NCBI GenBank assembly: GCA_023511455.1
Contig: JAIMBJ010000006.1
Span: forward strand, 106,739 to 170,738
Direction: 5' to 3'
Source: Bacillota bacterium
GTDB lineage: Bacteria > Armatimonadota > HRBIN16
DNA length: 64,000 bases
Program-made: the position numbers and the translations under genes
The notes under the pieces: generated by a model
What the model was told of the DNA's origin: nothing
The model's input: only the letters and a program-made list of their open reading frames with translations
The model's database searches: none
Part shown: piece after piece, positions 28,856-38,220 of the stretch
How positions within the stretch are numbered: position 1 is the first letter of the stretch
How the letters are laid out: the number at the start of each line of letters is the position of its first letter

Positions 28856-29083
28856 GCCGGTTTTCACCTTTCAGCGTGTGGATATTCTTTACACACTGCC
28901 TCGTACAGTGCGTTATCACGAGGTCGGAAAGTTTGCGAGGTACAATGGCTATCACCTGCGATTCAACGAGATCTCCTGTGCTTTCCGTACAGGTCGGACA
29001 CCTGTGCCTGGGAGTCTGGAAAAACCTCTGGTTGCTTCACATTTGACGATGGCGAGGAAGACACAGGAACTATCCCACACCTA

Positions 29084-29112
29084 ATTATAGCCTATTTTTC
29101 GGTTGGAGTCTA
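29084..29112 (-). promoter_or_regulatory. rho: rho promoter with long leader
   Basis: Leftward TAGACT (29112-29107), 17 bp, then TATAAT (29089-29084). The ATG is about 230 bp away at 28855. I see no ORF or clear hairpin in the leader; a long leader is known for autoregulated rho genes. Confidence 0.5.
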
Positions 29113-29115
29113 CCC

Positions 29116-29143
29116 CTCTTGCCTGTTTCTTCAAGAGTTTTTT
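29116..29143 (+). terminator. terminator-like hairpin facing right, no gene assigned
   Basis: CTCTTG (29116-29121) and CAAGAG (29132-29137) form a 6-bp stem with a 10-nt loop, followed by TTTTTT on the plus strand. No rightward gene ends here; it overlaps the gap between hpt and the rho promoter, so it could be chance or the end of an unannotated RNA. Confidence 0.35.
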
Positions 29144-29149
29144 AGGCGA

Positions 29150-29692
29150 TTACCCTGTGGATTCCTCCTGCAGTACGCCGATATACGGCAGGTTTCGGTA
29201 CAGTCCGGCGTAATCCATTCCATAGCCCACGACAAACACATCGGGCACCGCGAATCCGCGGTAGTCGATGGGCACGTCTACCACGCGGCGTGCCACCTTA
29301 TCCAGCAGGGCGCACACCTTCACACTGGCGGTGCGGTGCATCTTCATGTTTTCCAGAAGGAACTCCAGCGTCAACCCGCTATCCACGATGTCTTCCACGA
29401 TCAGCACATGGCGTCCGATGGGGCTTTCGTCCAGGTCCTTCAAGATGCGCACCACGCCAGAGGATTTGGTGCCGTTGCCATAGCTGGAGATGGCCACGAA
29501 ATCGTAGTCTACCTCTCCATCAATGGCGCGGAGCAGGTCGGAAAGAAACACGGCTGCCCCTTTCAGCACGCCGACCAGCAGGATGTTCTTGTCGCCATAG
29601 TCCTGCCGGATTTGCCTGCCCAGTTCCGCCACACGTGCAGCTATCTGTTCTTCGGTAATGAGCGGCTTGATGGTGGGTCGTACCGTTACCAT
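29150..29692 (-). CDS. hpt: hypoxanthine phosphoribosyltransferase
   Basis: A 180-residue type I PRTase for purine salvage. Seen: IKPLITEEQIAARVAELGRQ at the start, LLVGVLKGAAVFLSDLLRAI, the PRPP loop VLIVEDIVDSGLTLEFLLEN and the C-terminal VPDVFVVGYGMDYAGLYRNL, which is the bacterial Hpt/HprT pattern. Next to guaA, which shares the IMP/GMP branch. Confidence 0.94.
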   Translation of the reverse strand: MVTVRPTIKPLITEEQIAARVAELGRQIRQDYGDKNILLVGVLKGAAVFLSDLLRAIDGEVDYDFVAISSYGNGTKSSGVVRILKDLDESPIGRHVLIVEDIVDSGLTLEFLLENMKMHRTASVKVCALLDKVARRVVDVPIDYRGFAVPDVFVVGYGMDYAGLYRNLPYIGVLQEESTG

Positions 29693-29816
29693 CGCTGTCC
29701 CCCCGCGAAATACAAACGCAAGAGGTGGTTAGTGGTATTATGACACATTTTCACGACGTTTTCCACCCGATACGTTCGTGCCCTCGATAAGGTTTTTGCG
29801 GCAGACCGTTTTCCGT

Positions 29817-31370
29817 TCATTCCCACTCAATGGTAGCAGGTGGCTTGCTGGTGATGTCGTACAGCACGCGGTTCACGCCGGGCACCTCTCCGACAATACG
29901 GTTGCTGATGCGTTCCAGCACCTCGTAGGGCAGACGCGCCCAGTCGGCAGTCATGGCGTCCTCACTGACGACGGCTCGTACCACGATGGGATGGGCGTAA
30001 GTGCGCTGGTCACCCATGACTCCTACGCTGCGTACGGCGGGCAGTACGGCAAACGATTGCCATATCTCGCGCATCAGCCCTGCTCGCCAGATTTCCTCCA
30101 GCACGATTTTATCCGCAGCACGCACCATCTCCAGTCGCTCCGGCGTCACCTCACCGGCGATGCGTACCGCCAGCCCCGGTCCCGGGAATGGTTGGCGCCA
30201 TACCACCTCCTCAGGCAAGCCCAGCTCTGCCGCAACTGCCCGCACCTCGTCCTTAAACAGGTAGCGCAACGGCTCTATCACTTTCAGACGCATGTCCGGT
30301 GGCAGGCCGCCTACGTTATGGTGCGTCTTGATGGTCGCGGAATGTTTAGTCGCGCCGCTTTCAATCACATCGGGGTAGAGTGTGCCCTGTGCCAGATAGT
30401 CGCACCCGCGCAGCTCATCGGCGTGCTCTTCAAACACGCGAATGAAGGTCTCGCCGATGATTTTTCGTTTCTGTTCAGGGTCTTCCACACCCCTGAGACG
30501 CTCCAGAAACCGCTGTCTGGCATCTACGTAGACCAGATGCACCGGAAACAGGCGTGAAAAGGTCTCGCGCACCTGTTCTGCCTCGCCAGCGCGAAGCAGC
30601 CCGTGGTCTACAAAAACGCAGGTCAGCCGTTCGCCGCCGATGGCACGGTACACCAGCGCAGCCACGGTCATCGAGTCCACGCCGCCGCTCACTGCCACCA
30701 GCACATGCCCGTCACCTACCTGCTGGCAGATCTCCTGCGACGCTTGCTCTACGAAGTTGCCCGGCGTCCAGTCGCCTTTACAACCGCACACCCGTTTCAG
30801 GAAGTGGTTTATCAGCTGCTTGCCGAACGGGGTGTGATGCACTTCCGGATGGAACTGCACACCGTAGAAGCGACGCACCGGGTCCGCCATTGCCGCGACG
30901 GGTGTAGATTCGGTTACGGCGGTAATTCGGAAGCCGGGCGGTGGCTGCAGCACCTTGTCGCCGTGGCTCATCCAGCAGGTCAGGTGTGTGTCCAATCCGT
31001 CGAAAAGAGGGTCTTCAGGTTCCAGGACGGTCAGTTCGGTGCGCCCATATTCGCGGCGTTCGGAGGGTTCCACCACGCCGCCCAGCTGGTAGGTCATCAG
31101 CTGGTGTCCGTAGCAGATGCCCAGTATGGGAATACCCAGCTGATAGATTGCCATGTCGGCACGTGGGGCGCCGGTCTCGTATACACTGGCAGGCCCGCCC
31201 GAAAGCACGATGCCTTTGGGCTGTCGGCGGGCGATCGCGTCGGCTGGGGTATCTGCCGGAATGATTTCGCAGAACACGTGGCACTCGCGGATGCGCCGCG
31301 CGATGAGCTGCGTGTATTGCGCTCCAAAGTCAATGACGAGAACAGTTTCCGTGTTCGGCGGTTGTTGCAT
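29817..31370 (-). CDS. guaA: GMP synthase (glutamine-hydrolysing)
   Basis: A 517-residue two-domain enzyme converting XMP to GMP. Class I amidotransferase part: [17 protein letters not shown], nucleophile Cys in [17 protein letters not shown] and [14 protein letters not shown]-PPase part: [21 protein letters not shown]-terminal dimerisation region ends [11 protein letters not shown], the standard GuaA ending. The start ATG has an AGGA-like site. It has its own promoter 33 bp upstream of the start. Confidence 0.97.
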   Translation of the reverse strand: MQQPPNTETVLVIDFGAQYTQLIARRIRECHVFCEIIPADTPADAIARRQPKGIVLSGGPASVYETGAPRADMAIYQLGIPILGICYGHQLMTYQLGGVVEPSERREYGRTELTVLEPEDPLFDGLDTHLTCWMSHGDKVLQPPPGFRITAVTESTPVAAMADPVRRFYGVQFHPEVHHTPFGKQLINHFLKRVCGCKGDWTPGNFVEQASQEICQQVGDGHVLVAVSGGVDSMTVAALVYRAIGGERLTCVFVDHGLLRAGEAEQVRETFSRLFPVHLVYVDARQRFLERLRGVEDPEQKRKIIGETFIRVFEEHADELRGCDYLAQGTLYPDVIESGATKHSATIKTHHNVGGLPPDMRLKVIEPLRYLFKDEVRAVAAELGLPEEVVWRQPFPGPGLAVRIAGEVTPERLEMVRAADKIVLEEIWRAGLMREIWQSFAVLPAVRSVGVMGDQRTYAHPIVVRAVVSEDAMTADWARLPYEVLERISNRIVGEVPGVNRVLYDITSKPPATIEWE

Positions 31371-31402
31371 GTGGCGTTCCTGGTGCTGAGATTACAGGAT
31401 AG

Positions 31403-31431
31403 AATATACCGAAAGGAGGTGTGAAAGTCAA
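31403..31431 (-). promoter_or_regulatory. guaA: guaA promoter
   Basis: Leftward TTGACT (31431-31426) and TATATT (31408-31403) with a 17 bp spacer, giving a leader of about 27 nt. Confidence 0.72.
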
Positions 31432-31605
31432 CCTGCGGAAATCCCGACGAGCATCCTGCGAAACAGGCTCTGCGAGACGAATGGCGCCACCTTCATAGAT
31501 TTTCTTAACTACCCGGCACAATACTACCTCTTTTATTGCGATATGGAACTTCATCCGCGAAATATGTTAAAATACGGGCGAGAAAGTCCGGGAGGGCAGG
31601 AAGCG

Positions 31606-31785
31606 ATGCCATTAAGTGAGGAACTGTTACGTATACTGGCGTGTCCGGCGTGCGATGACCGACCGCCGCTGCGTCAGGAAAGCGAAGACAGCCTCGTGTG
31701 TGACAAATGTCATCGTCGTTATCCCATACGCGATGGCATCATCGAACTTCTGGTCGAAGAAGACCAACAGCACAAGCAGGAATGA
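31606..31785 (+). CDS. Trm112 family zinc-ribbon protein
   Basis: A 59-residue protein matching the YcaR/Trm112 family: LLRILACPACDDRPPLRQES, then LVCDKCHRRYPIRDGI and IELLVEE. The CPAC and CDKC pairs probably bind zinc. The family includes activators of methyltransferases; here it precedes aroQ. The frame is open from 31543, but ATG 31606 has GGAAG upstream. Confidence 0.9.
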   Translation: MPLSEELLRILACPACDDRPPLRQESEDSLVCDKCHRRYPIRDGIIELLVEEDQQHKQE

Positions 31786-31795
31786 GGAGAGAGCA

Positions 31796-32242
31796 ATGCC
31801 ACGAGTTGCTGTGATTCATGGACCAAACCTGAACATGCTGGGGATACGGGAGACGGAAGTATACGGTCACCTGAATCTGGAGCAGATTAACCAGCGTATT
31901 CTCGACCGGGCAAGAACATTGGGGCTGGAAGTGCGCATCACCCAGTCCAACCACGAGGGAGAGATTATCGAAGCCATTCATGAGGCGTTGCAATGGGCAG
32001 ACGCGCTGATTATTAACCCCGGTGCTTACACCCATTACAGCATCGCTATTCGGGATGCCATTACAGCGGTGCGTTTGCCCACCGTGGAGGTTCATCTTTC
32101 CAATATCTATGGGCGTGAGGAGTTTCGGCGGCACTCGGTGACCGCTCCGGTTACTCACGGGATTATCGCGGGCTTCGGGGTGATGAGCTACTTGCTAGCG
32201 TTAGACGCGGTGAAATTCATCCTGGAGGAGAGCCGCCGATGA
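31796..32242 (+). CDS. aroQ: 3-dehydroquinate dehydratase, type II
   Basis: A 148-residue enzyme of the shikimate pathway. Clear motifs: IHGPNLNMLGIRETEVYG, ITQSNHEGEIIEAIHEAL, INPGAYTHYSIAIRDA and VEVHLSNIYGREEFRRHS with the catalytic His, and VTHGIIAGFG. ATG 31796 follows AATGAGGAGA. It overlaps the next gene in ATGA and lies 10 bp after the Trm112 gene. Confidence 0.96.
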   Translation: MPRVAVIHGPNLNMLGIRETEVYGHLNLEQINQRILDRARTLGLEVRITQSNHEGEIIEAIHEALQWADALIINPGAYTHYSIAIRDAITAVRLPTVEVHLSNIYGREEFRRHSVTAPVTHGIIAGFGVMSYLLALDAVKFILEESRR

Positions 32243-33333
32243 GCCCGCGTTTCGCCCACCGGATAGAACGCCTGCGAGCCCGTATGGATGACCCTTTCCT
32301 TGAAGCCTACCTGATCACTTCTCGCCCGAACGTCCGTTACCTGAGCGGTTTTACCGGTAGTGCTGGTTCTCTGTTGATTGGCAGAGATTTTGCGGTGCTG
32401 CTGACGGATAAACGGTACACCCTGCGCGCCCAGAAGGAAGCCCCCGGTTTTGAGGTTATCGTGCCCGACAACCCTGACGATGACGTCCTGAAGACCCAGA
32501 TGGAAACGCGCGCACTGCGAAAGATAGGCTTCGAGGCAAACCATATCACCGTCAAAACACTGGAAGGCTGGCGCGAGAAATATGGCGAGATGGGTGTGGA
32601 ATGGATAGCCACGAGCGGCGTGGTGGAAGAGTTGAGGCTGGTCAAAGACGCGGAAGAGATTGCCTGTATCCGCCAGGCGTGCGGAATCGCCGATGCTGCT
32701 TTTAACCACATTCGGCTTTTCATGCAGCCGGAGACGGTGGAATTGGATGTGGCGATGGAGCTGGAGTTCTACATGCGTCGGCAGGGGGCGCGTCGTCCGG
32801 CTTTCGACACCATCGTTGCCTCTGGCGAAAACTCCGCCATTCCCCATGCGGAGACTTCCGAGCGTCGCTTCCGTCCGGGCGACTTCGTGACGCTGGATTT
32901 CGGCGCGGAGGTGGACGGCTACTGCTCGGACATCACCCGCACGGTGGTCATCGGTAGGGCAACAGAGGAACAGCGACGCATTTACCGGACGGTGCTGGAG
33001 GCGCAGCTGCGTGCCATTGACGCCATCAAACCGGGCGTGAAGGGCTGTGATGTCGACGCCATTGCGCGGCAAGTCATCACCGATGCGGGCTACGGTGACT
33101 GCTTCACCCATTCGCTGGGACACAGCATCGGCTTGAGTGTACACGACGGCATGGGCTTTGCACAAAAATCGGAGGTCGTGCTGCAACCGGGCATGGTGTT
33201 CACGGTGGAGCCGGGCATCTATATCGAGGGCGTGGGCGGTGTACGTATCGAGGACGATGTGCTGGTCACCGAGGACGGGGTAGAGGTGCTTACACGTGCA
33301 CCAAAAGAGCTGATGGAGTTCCCTGCTGGCTGA
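32239..33333 (+). CDS. M24 family metallopeptidase (Xaa-Pro aminopeptidase-like)
   Basis: A 364-residue pita-bread peptidase. N-terminal creatinase-like domain (YLITSRPNVRYLSGFTGSAG), catalytic domain with five metal ligands: two Asp in VTLDFGAEVDGYCSDITRT, His in HSLGHSIGLSVHDG, Glu in FTVEPGIYIEGVGGV and Glu in IEDDVLVTEDG. It trims peptides with proline at position two. The ATG overlaps the aroQ stop. Confidence 0.92.
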   Translation: MSPRFAHRIERLRARMDDPFLEAYLITSRPNVRYLSGFTGSAGSLLIGRDFAVLLTDKRYTLRAQKEAPGFEVIVPDNPDDDVLKTQMETRALRKIGFEANHITVKTLEGWREKYGEMGVEWIATSGVVEELRLVKDAEEIACIRQACGIADAAFNHIRLFMQPETVELDVAMELEFYMRRQGARRPAFDTIVASGENSAIPHAETSERRFRPGDFVTLDFGAEVDGYCSDITRTVVIGRATEEQRRIYRTVLEAQLRAIDAIKPGVKGCDVDAIARQVITDAGYGDCFTHSLGHSIGLSVHDGMGFAQKSEVVLQPGMVFTVEPGIYIEGVGGVRIEDDVLVTEDGVEVLTRAPKELMEFPAG

Positions 33334-33351
33334 GAAGGAAGGAGAAGAACC

Positions 33352-34887
33352 ATGCGCTTTGTGAAATGCTTGCTCATCGCGACAGGGCTGATGGGGTGGG
33401 GTGTGCCATCCCTTATCGCCTCCGACGCGCCGCCGCGCTACTGGAAGTTAACGATTCTGCATACCAACGACACACATGGCAACCTTTTGCCTTTCAACTA
33501 TCCGGACCCACCCGACCCTAACACCCAGGAAGCACAGCTGGCTCTCCGCCGCAATATCGGGGGCATCGCCCGACGTGCCACTCTGGTGCGCCAGTTGCGA
33601 CAGGCGTTTGGCACGACGTGGGTCGTGGATACCGGCGATTTCCATGACGGTACGGCATTCTCGATAGAGTATGGCGGCGAGGCAGACGTGGCAGCCATGA
33701 ATGCTGTGGGCTACACCATCGCCACGCACGGCAACCATGAGTTCAACAATCCCCGCGCCCGCTGGCAAAAGCTGATTGAGATGGCGCGCTATCCCGTGGT
33801 GTGTGCCAATGTGGTAGACGCAAACACCAGACAGCCGCTGCTAAAGCCTTACGAGATATTACAGGTGGAGGGGGCGCGCATCGCGGTCTTCGGGCTGGTC
33901 ACGGAAAGCACGCGCGGCTACCCTGCCACGCGCGAGGGGATAGAGATTCTGGACGCCATCGATACGGCGCGTCGGCTGGTTCCGCAGCTGCGGCAGCAAG
34001 CAGACATCGTGATTTTGCTTTCGCATCTGGGGTATGAAGTGGACAGGCGACTGGCGCGGGAGGTGTCGGGCATCGACGTGATTATCGGTGGGCACTCGCA
34101 CACGCGGTTAGCAAAGCCCGATTTTGTGCCCGCAGGCGACCTGCAGAGCGCATTCCAGAAAAACGGAACGGTTATCGCGCAGGCGTTCCAGTGGGGAGGG
34201 GAACTGGGCAAGCTGGAGGTCATCCTGCGCCGCGACCCGGGCACTGGCAAATGGACGTTCATGAGTTATCGCGGTGGGCTGCTGCTGGTTTCTCCGGATA
34301 TCCCTGACGACCCGGCGGTAAAGGCAGTGGTCGCCCGCTACTGGAAGCCGCTGCAGAACTACTACGGAGTGGTTCTTGGCGAGGCGGAAGACGACTTCAC
34401 CCGCCGCGGCGACGACTATGCGGAGTACAACCTTGTTGCGGACGCCTTGCGCGAGATGCTGGGCTCGGAAGCGGATTTGGAGAACATGGGCGGCGTGCGC
34501 GCCCCCATTTTGCGCGGACCGATAACGCGCTACGACCTCGCGAAAGCCCTGCCGTTCGGCAACACGATGGTGAAGTTTCGGGTGACGGGAGCGCAGCTGC
34601 GGGAACTCTTACGACGTACCCGCCCAGCGGTTTCCGGCATCCGCTACCGTTATCAGGGTGGGGAGCTGCTGGAGGTGACCGTGAATGGTCAACCGTTGCA
34701 GGATGACCGGCAGTATCTCGTGTCCACCAACAGTTACTTCGCGCAGCGCTACCTGCAGCCGATGGGCATTGCATATGAGGATACGGGCAGGAAACGGCTG
34801 GACATCGTGTCAGAATATGTTTTGAAACACAAACGCATCCGACCTGCCTACGACGGGCGGCGCGTGGTGGATAGCTCGGTATACTAG
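33352..34887 (+). CDS. exported 5'-nucleotidase / metallophosphoesterase
   Basis: A 511-residue UshA-like enzyme. Signal peptide (CLLIATGLMGWGVPSLIAS), metallophosphatase motifs ILHTNDTHGNLLPFNY, VVDTGDFHDGTAF, GNHEFNN and IGGHSHTRLAK, and a C-terminal 5_nucleotid_C domain (YNLVADALREMLGSEADLEN, ALPFGNTMVKFRVTGAQLRE). It releases phosphate from nucleotides outside the cytoplasm. Follows the M24 peptidase by 18 bp. Confidence 0.93.
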   Translation: MRFVKCLLIATGLMGWGVPSLIASDAPPRYWKLTILHTNDTHGNLLPFNYPDPPDPNTQEAQLALRRNIGGIARRATLVRQLRQAFGTTWVVDTGDFHDGTAFSIEYGGEADVAAMNAVGYTIATHGNHEFNNPRARWQKLIEMARYPVVCANVVDANTRQPLLKPYEILQVEGARIAVFGLVTESTRGYPATREGIEILDAIDTARRLVPQLRQQADIVILLSHLGYEVDRRLAREVSGIDVIIGGHSHTRLAKPDFVPAGDLQSAFQKNGTVIAQAFQWGGELGKLEVILRRDPGTGKWTFMSYRGGLLLVSPDIPDDPAVKAVVARYWKPLQNYYGVVLGEAEDDFTRRGDDYAEYNLVADALREMLGSEADLENMGGVRAPILRGPITRYDLAKALPFGNTMVKFRVTGAQLRELLRRTRPAVSGIRYRYQGGELLEVTVNGQPLQDDRQYLVSTNSYFAQRYLQPMGIAYEDTGRKRLDIVSEYVLKHKRIRPAYDGRRVVDSSVY

Positions 34888-34896
34888 GAGGGTAGC

Positions 34897-36153
34897 ATGA
34901 CAGACATTCTCGAGCAGACCTACGAGAAGTACATGCAGTACGTTAACCCGGGACTGGCACAGCTGATGAAGTTCGCCGATTTCGGCGTGGAGATGCGTGC
35001 CGAGGGGATGTATGTGTATGACCATACCGGGCGTGCTTATCTGGATTTTCTGGGGGGCTATGGTACCTTTGCGCTGGGGCATCGCCATCCGCGAGTGGTA
35101 GAAGCGGTGAAAGCGCAGCTCGACAGAATGCCGCTATCCAGCAAGGTGTTCTTCAGTGCTCTGGTGGCGGATTTTTGCGAGGCGCTGGCGAAGGTACTGC
35201 CTGGCGACTTACAATACAGTTTCCTCTGCAACAGCGGCACCGAGGCGGTGGAGGGCGCGCTCAAAATCGCCCGCAAATACACGGGCAAGCATAAGTTCAT
35301 CGCCACGGTGGGGGGCTATCACGGCAAAAGCATGGGGTCTCTGAGCGCGACAGGACGCGAGCAGTACCGGCAACCGTTTTATCCGCTGGTGCCGGGTTTT
35401 GTGCATGTGCCGTTTGGCGATGCAGATGCTGTCGCCCGTGAAATGGACGAGGATACCGCAGGCATTATCGTCGAGCCGATTCAGGGCGAAGGGGGCATCT
35501 TCCTTCCGCCGGATGACTATTTGCCGAAATTGCGCCAGCTGTGCGATGAACGCGCGGCGTTGCTGATTGTGGATGAGGTGCAGACCGGGCTGGGGCGTAC
35601 GGGCAGTATGTTTGCGGTGCAGCACTGGGGGGTACAGCCAGACATTATCACACTGGCGAAGGCCCTGGGGGGCGGAGTGCTACCGTCTGGAGCGTTCTCC
35701 TCGACGCCCCAAATCTGGGAACGCTCTTTTGGCGATAACCCGCTGATTCACACCAGCACCTTCGGGGGGAACCCGCTGGCGTGTGCGGCTGGAATCGCCA
35801 CGTTGCAGGTATTGCAGGAGGAGAACCTGCCTGCCCGCGCCGCAGAGCGCGGCGAACAGCTGCTGCGCGGGTTGAACGCGGTTCAACAGGAATACCCCGA
35901 CGTGGTGACGCAGGTGCGTGGGAAGGGGCTGATGGTGGGTGTGGAGTTCGGCAACGAGGATGTGGCGAAACTGGTCATTGGCGGGATGACGCGACGCGGG
36001 GTTATCGCCGCGTACACACTGAACAACCCGCGCGTCATCCGGTTCGAGCCGCCGCTGATTGTCTCGGCGGAGCAGGTCGATACGGCGGTGTCTGTGTTTG
36101 CCGAGTCGGTGGACGAGTCGGTGAAGGGACTGAAGGCATTAGGATTGCTGTGA
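34897..36153 (+). CDS. class III PLP aminotransferase, putrescine/acetylornithine type
   Basis: A 418-residue fold type I enzyme: YVYDHTGRAYLDFLGGYGTF, CNSGTEAVEGALKIARKYTG, IVDEVQTGLGRTGSMFAVQH, and PLP lysine in ITLAKALGGGVLPSGAFS. The overall wording resembles YgjG-type putrescine aminotransferase more than acetylornithine ArgD, but substrate is not certain. Follows the nucleotidase by 9 bp; its end overlaps the convergent translin-family gene by 15 bp. Confidence 0.85.
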   Translation: MTDILEQTYEKYMQYVNPGLAQLMKFADFGVEMRAEGMYVYDHTGRAYLDFLGGYGTFALGHRHPRVVEAVKAQLDRMPLSSKVFFSALVADFCEALAKVLPGDLQYSFLCNSGTEAVEGALKIARKYTGKHKFIATVGGYHGKSMGSLSATGREQYRQPFYPLVPGFVHVPFGDADAVAREMDEDTAGIIVEPIQGEGGIFLPPDDYLPKLRQLCDERAALLIVDEVQTGLGRTGSMFAVQHWGVQPDIITLAKALGGGVLPSGAFSSTPQIWERSFGDNPLIHTSTFGGNPLACAAGIATLQVLQEENLPARAAERGEQLLRGLNAVQQEYPDVVTQVRGKGLMVGVEFGNEDVAKLVIGGMTRRGVIAAYTLNNPRVIRFEPPLIVSAEQVDTAVSVFAESVDESVKGLKALGLL

Positions 36154-36768
36154 ATCCTGCCGTAAAGCCTCCTCCAGCTCGCGCTGGATGGCGGTGATGG
36201 TCACGTCGCCGCGGGTGCGTTCCAGCACGGCACGAAGGGCATCCACGCTGCGGCGCAGCCCACCCGTCAGCGCGTCAGGGTAATCGAAGGTCACCAGCAT
36301 GTAGTAAATATCGTCCATTTCGGCAAGCAGTTTTTCCGCTCGGGCGGTGTCGCCGTTTCGCAGCAGGTCTAAAATGTGCCTTCGGCACTCGCTGGCGGCC
36401 TCGCACAGCGCGTTTAGATAGGCAGGTACTTCGATGTTCAGTTCGGTAAAGGAGGGCAACGGCTGCCCCTGCACCAGTGCGAGCAGCAGGCTGGCTTCGG
36501 CGTACTCTTTGAGCGCGTCCTGTGCATAGCCCGCATAATAGATGTCCGGGTGGTTTTCGCGCAAGGCGATAATCTCCGCCGCCCGCTGAGCAGCTTCCTG
36601 AAGCCCCCGCTGGGCGTTCTCAAACTCGTGGCGATGGATACTGCGTACGGTAGTGGCGGAGAGACGGATAAGATCGCGCGACTGACGCAGTGCTTCCTCG
36701 CGCACCGCGTCCTTGATGTCCAGAACGGCGCGTATCGTTCCTGAGAGGGTCTGGAGATGGCTGTTCAT
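36139..36768 (-). CDS. translin family nucleic-acid-binding protein
   Basis: A 209-residue all-helical protein with the translin pattern: MNSHLQTLSGTIRAVLDIKD, AVREEALRQSRDLIRLSATT, VRSIHRHEFENAQRGLQEAA and, later, YAEASLLLALVQGQPLPSF. Translins bind single-stranded DNA/RNA and with TRAX form the RNase C3PO in eukaryotes; prokaryotic homologues are rare and uncharacterised. ATG 36768 follows the HEPN stop by 4 bp. It is the last gene of the long leftward operon. Confidence 0.8.
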   Translation of the reverse strand: MNSHLQTLSGTIRAVLDIKDAVREEALRQSRDLIRLSATTVRSIHRHEFENAQRGLQEAAQRAAEIIALRENHPDIYYAGYAQDALKEYAEASLLLALVQGQPLPSFTELNIEVPAYLNALCEAASECRRHILDLLRNGDTARAEKLLAEMDDIYYMLVTFDYPDALTGGLRRSVDALRAVLERTRGDVTITAIQRELEEALRQDSQQS

Positions 36769-36772
36769 CTTG

Positions 36773-37198
36773 TCAAGTATCCACCTCTGTGGCACCGTGG
36801 TAGGGTTCTGAATCTTTAACTTGCAAAGTCTTCTCGATATTCTCTATGAAGCGACGAGCTTGTTCCTGAAGTTCCAGCATTTCGGCATCTCCAACCCCTA
36901 GTAAGCCAGCGTAGTCGCCCTGATGGCGCAGGTCAAACAATTTGCGGTAGAATTTGCCCATTTCTCGTGGCAGCCTTGCAGGCTTGATCCAGTGCTGGTC
37001 GAATAGCGAAATCACCCCTGTGTGTTTGGACGAAGAAATTCCTTCCGACAGCAGAAGTGCGCTAACGGCATAAAAACAAGCGTAGTACAACCTGTTCATC
37101 GCTCCGAAGCGGTAGCCTGATTGCGAAAGGACTGCCGCTTCGGCTAACGTTTCCTTCGCACGGTCTATCAATGTATAGCAAGCCTGTTGTTGATCCAT
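36773..37198 (-). CDS. hepT: HEPN domain toxin-like protein
   Basis: A 141-residue HEPN (COG1895/2250-type) protein, all helical, with FGAMNRLYYACFYAVSALLL and a GKFYRKLFDLRHQGDYAG segment holding the conserved R...DY residues. HEPN toxins are RNases whose partner is the nucleotidyltransferase-like antitoxin encoded just upstream. ATG 37198 shares bases with the antitoxin stop (TAATG); an upstream in-frame start at 37270 is not needed. Confidence 0.85.
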   Translation of the reverse strand: MDQQQACYTLIDRAKETLAEAAVLSQSGYRFGAMNRLYYACFYAVSALLLSEGISSSKHTGVISLFDQHWIKPARLPREMGKFYRKLFDLRHQGDYAGLLGVGDAEMLELQEQARRFIENIEKTLQVKDSEPYHGATEVDT

Positions 37199-37548
37199 TA
37201 CTCTATGACGATACCTTCCCGTGAGACATTGTGCCAGAACGGATGTTGCCAGCAGCGCAGTCGCTCCCATTCAACCACGTCAAGGAAAAGTATCGATAGC
37301 ACAAGGTTGTGCGTCAACTCGATGTCGTAAATCTCTGCGCGCACCATGTCACGTAGAGCCGGCGGCAGGGGTTGAGGTGTCAGGACAATCAGGTCGTAGT
37401 CCGACTCGGGAGTACGGCTCCCCCGCGCCGTGCTACCATACAGTATCAGCCGAGCGTGGGGAATATGCCGTAGGATAGTGCGGTACACCTCTTGTAGCCA
37501 TGCTATTTCGTCGGCGTTAAGTGTCTTCGCATCTATCAGGCTTATCAT
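37198..37548 (-). CDS. mntA: MNT-domain antitoxin-like nucleotidyltransferase
   Basis: A 116-residue minimal nucleotidyltransferase: LILYGSTARGSRTPESDYDL is the GSxARG...SDxDL active site. MNT partners of HEPN toxins neutralise them by AMPylation of a tyrosine near the active site. It lies 20 bp after tdk on the same strand and overlaps hepT. ATG 37548 (MISLIDA) follows GGGAAGGAG; the longer frame from 37572 is not favoured. Confidence 0.85.
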   Translation of the reverse strand: MISLIDAKTLNADEIAWLQEVYRTILRHIPHARLILYGSTARGSRTPESDYDLIVLTPQPLPPALRDMVRAEIYDIELTHNLVLSILFLDVVEWERLRCWQHPFWHNVSREGIVIE

Positions 37549-37568
37549 TGTTACTCCTTCCCAAGCGT

Positions 37569-38216
37569 TCAAAACAGGCTCTCTTGCTGCTCCACGATTT
37601 GTGGTGTGGAGACAGGGCGTTTATTGCGTCGGTGTCCATTGCGCGGGGCGTGGAGCACTTTGTGGCATCGTCGGCAGCGCGCCTCGTATCGCTCCGCCGC
37701 GCCAATGAGAATGGTCGGCTCGTCCCACGAGGCAGGGCGTCCATCCACCAGACGCTGTGTTTTGCTGGCAGGTTGTCCGCATCGGGCACAGATGGCGCGC
37801 AGCTTAATCACCTCATCTGCCAGAGCCAGAAGGATGGGCATAAAACCGAACGGCTGACCGCGAAAGTCCTGGTCCAGCCCCGCCGCGATGACCGTCCTGC
37901 CCTCGTTTGCCCAGCGGTCGCACAATGCCACTATGCCTTCGTCGAAGAACTGCACTTCCTCGATAGCGATGACCTCTGTATCGGCTTCCACCAGTCGCTC
38001 CAAATCCGCGCTGGATGAAACGGGTATTGCCTCGAACCGCACGCCGTTATGTGTGGCGATAGCCGCGCTGTCCCATCGGTTGTCCAGTGCGGATTTGAAC
38101 ACCTGTACTTTTTTGCGCGCGTACAGGGCACGGCGCACCTGACGTATCAACTCCTCCGACTTACCTGCGAACATGCTTCCGGTAATCACAATCAATGTGC
38201 CAGCCGGCTTCGGCAC
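37569..38216 (-). CDS. tdk: thymidine kinase
   Basis: A 215-residue type II thymidine kinase: P-loop [52 protein letters not shown] lasso segment, and a zinc ribbon built by CARCGQPA and CRRCHKV. It phosphorylates thymidine for dTTP salvage. Follows ispA's start side by 4 bp (downstream of ispA in the transcript). Confidence 0.93.
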   Translation of the reverse strand: MPKPAGTLIVITGSMFAGKSEELIRQVRRALYARKKVQVFKSALDNRWDSAAIATHNGVRFEAIPVSSSADLERLVEADTEVIAIEEVQFFDEGIVALCDRWANEGRTVIAAGLDQDFRGQPFGFMPILLALADEVIKLRAICARCGQPASKTQRLVDGRPASWDEPTILIGAAERYEARCRRCHKVLHAPRNGHRRNKRPVSTPQIVEQQESLF

Positions 38217-38220
38217 TTTG

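Noticed and set aside
31330..31554. 74-codon leftward frame upstream of guaA
   Set aside because: Covers the guaA promoter, has no family-like sequence and no ribosome binding site.
32188..33186. 332-codon leftward frame over the M24 peptidase
   Set aside because: Shadow frame; the plus-strand protein has all metal ligands.
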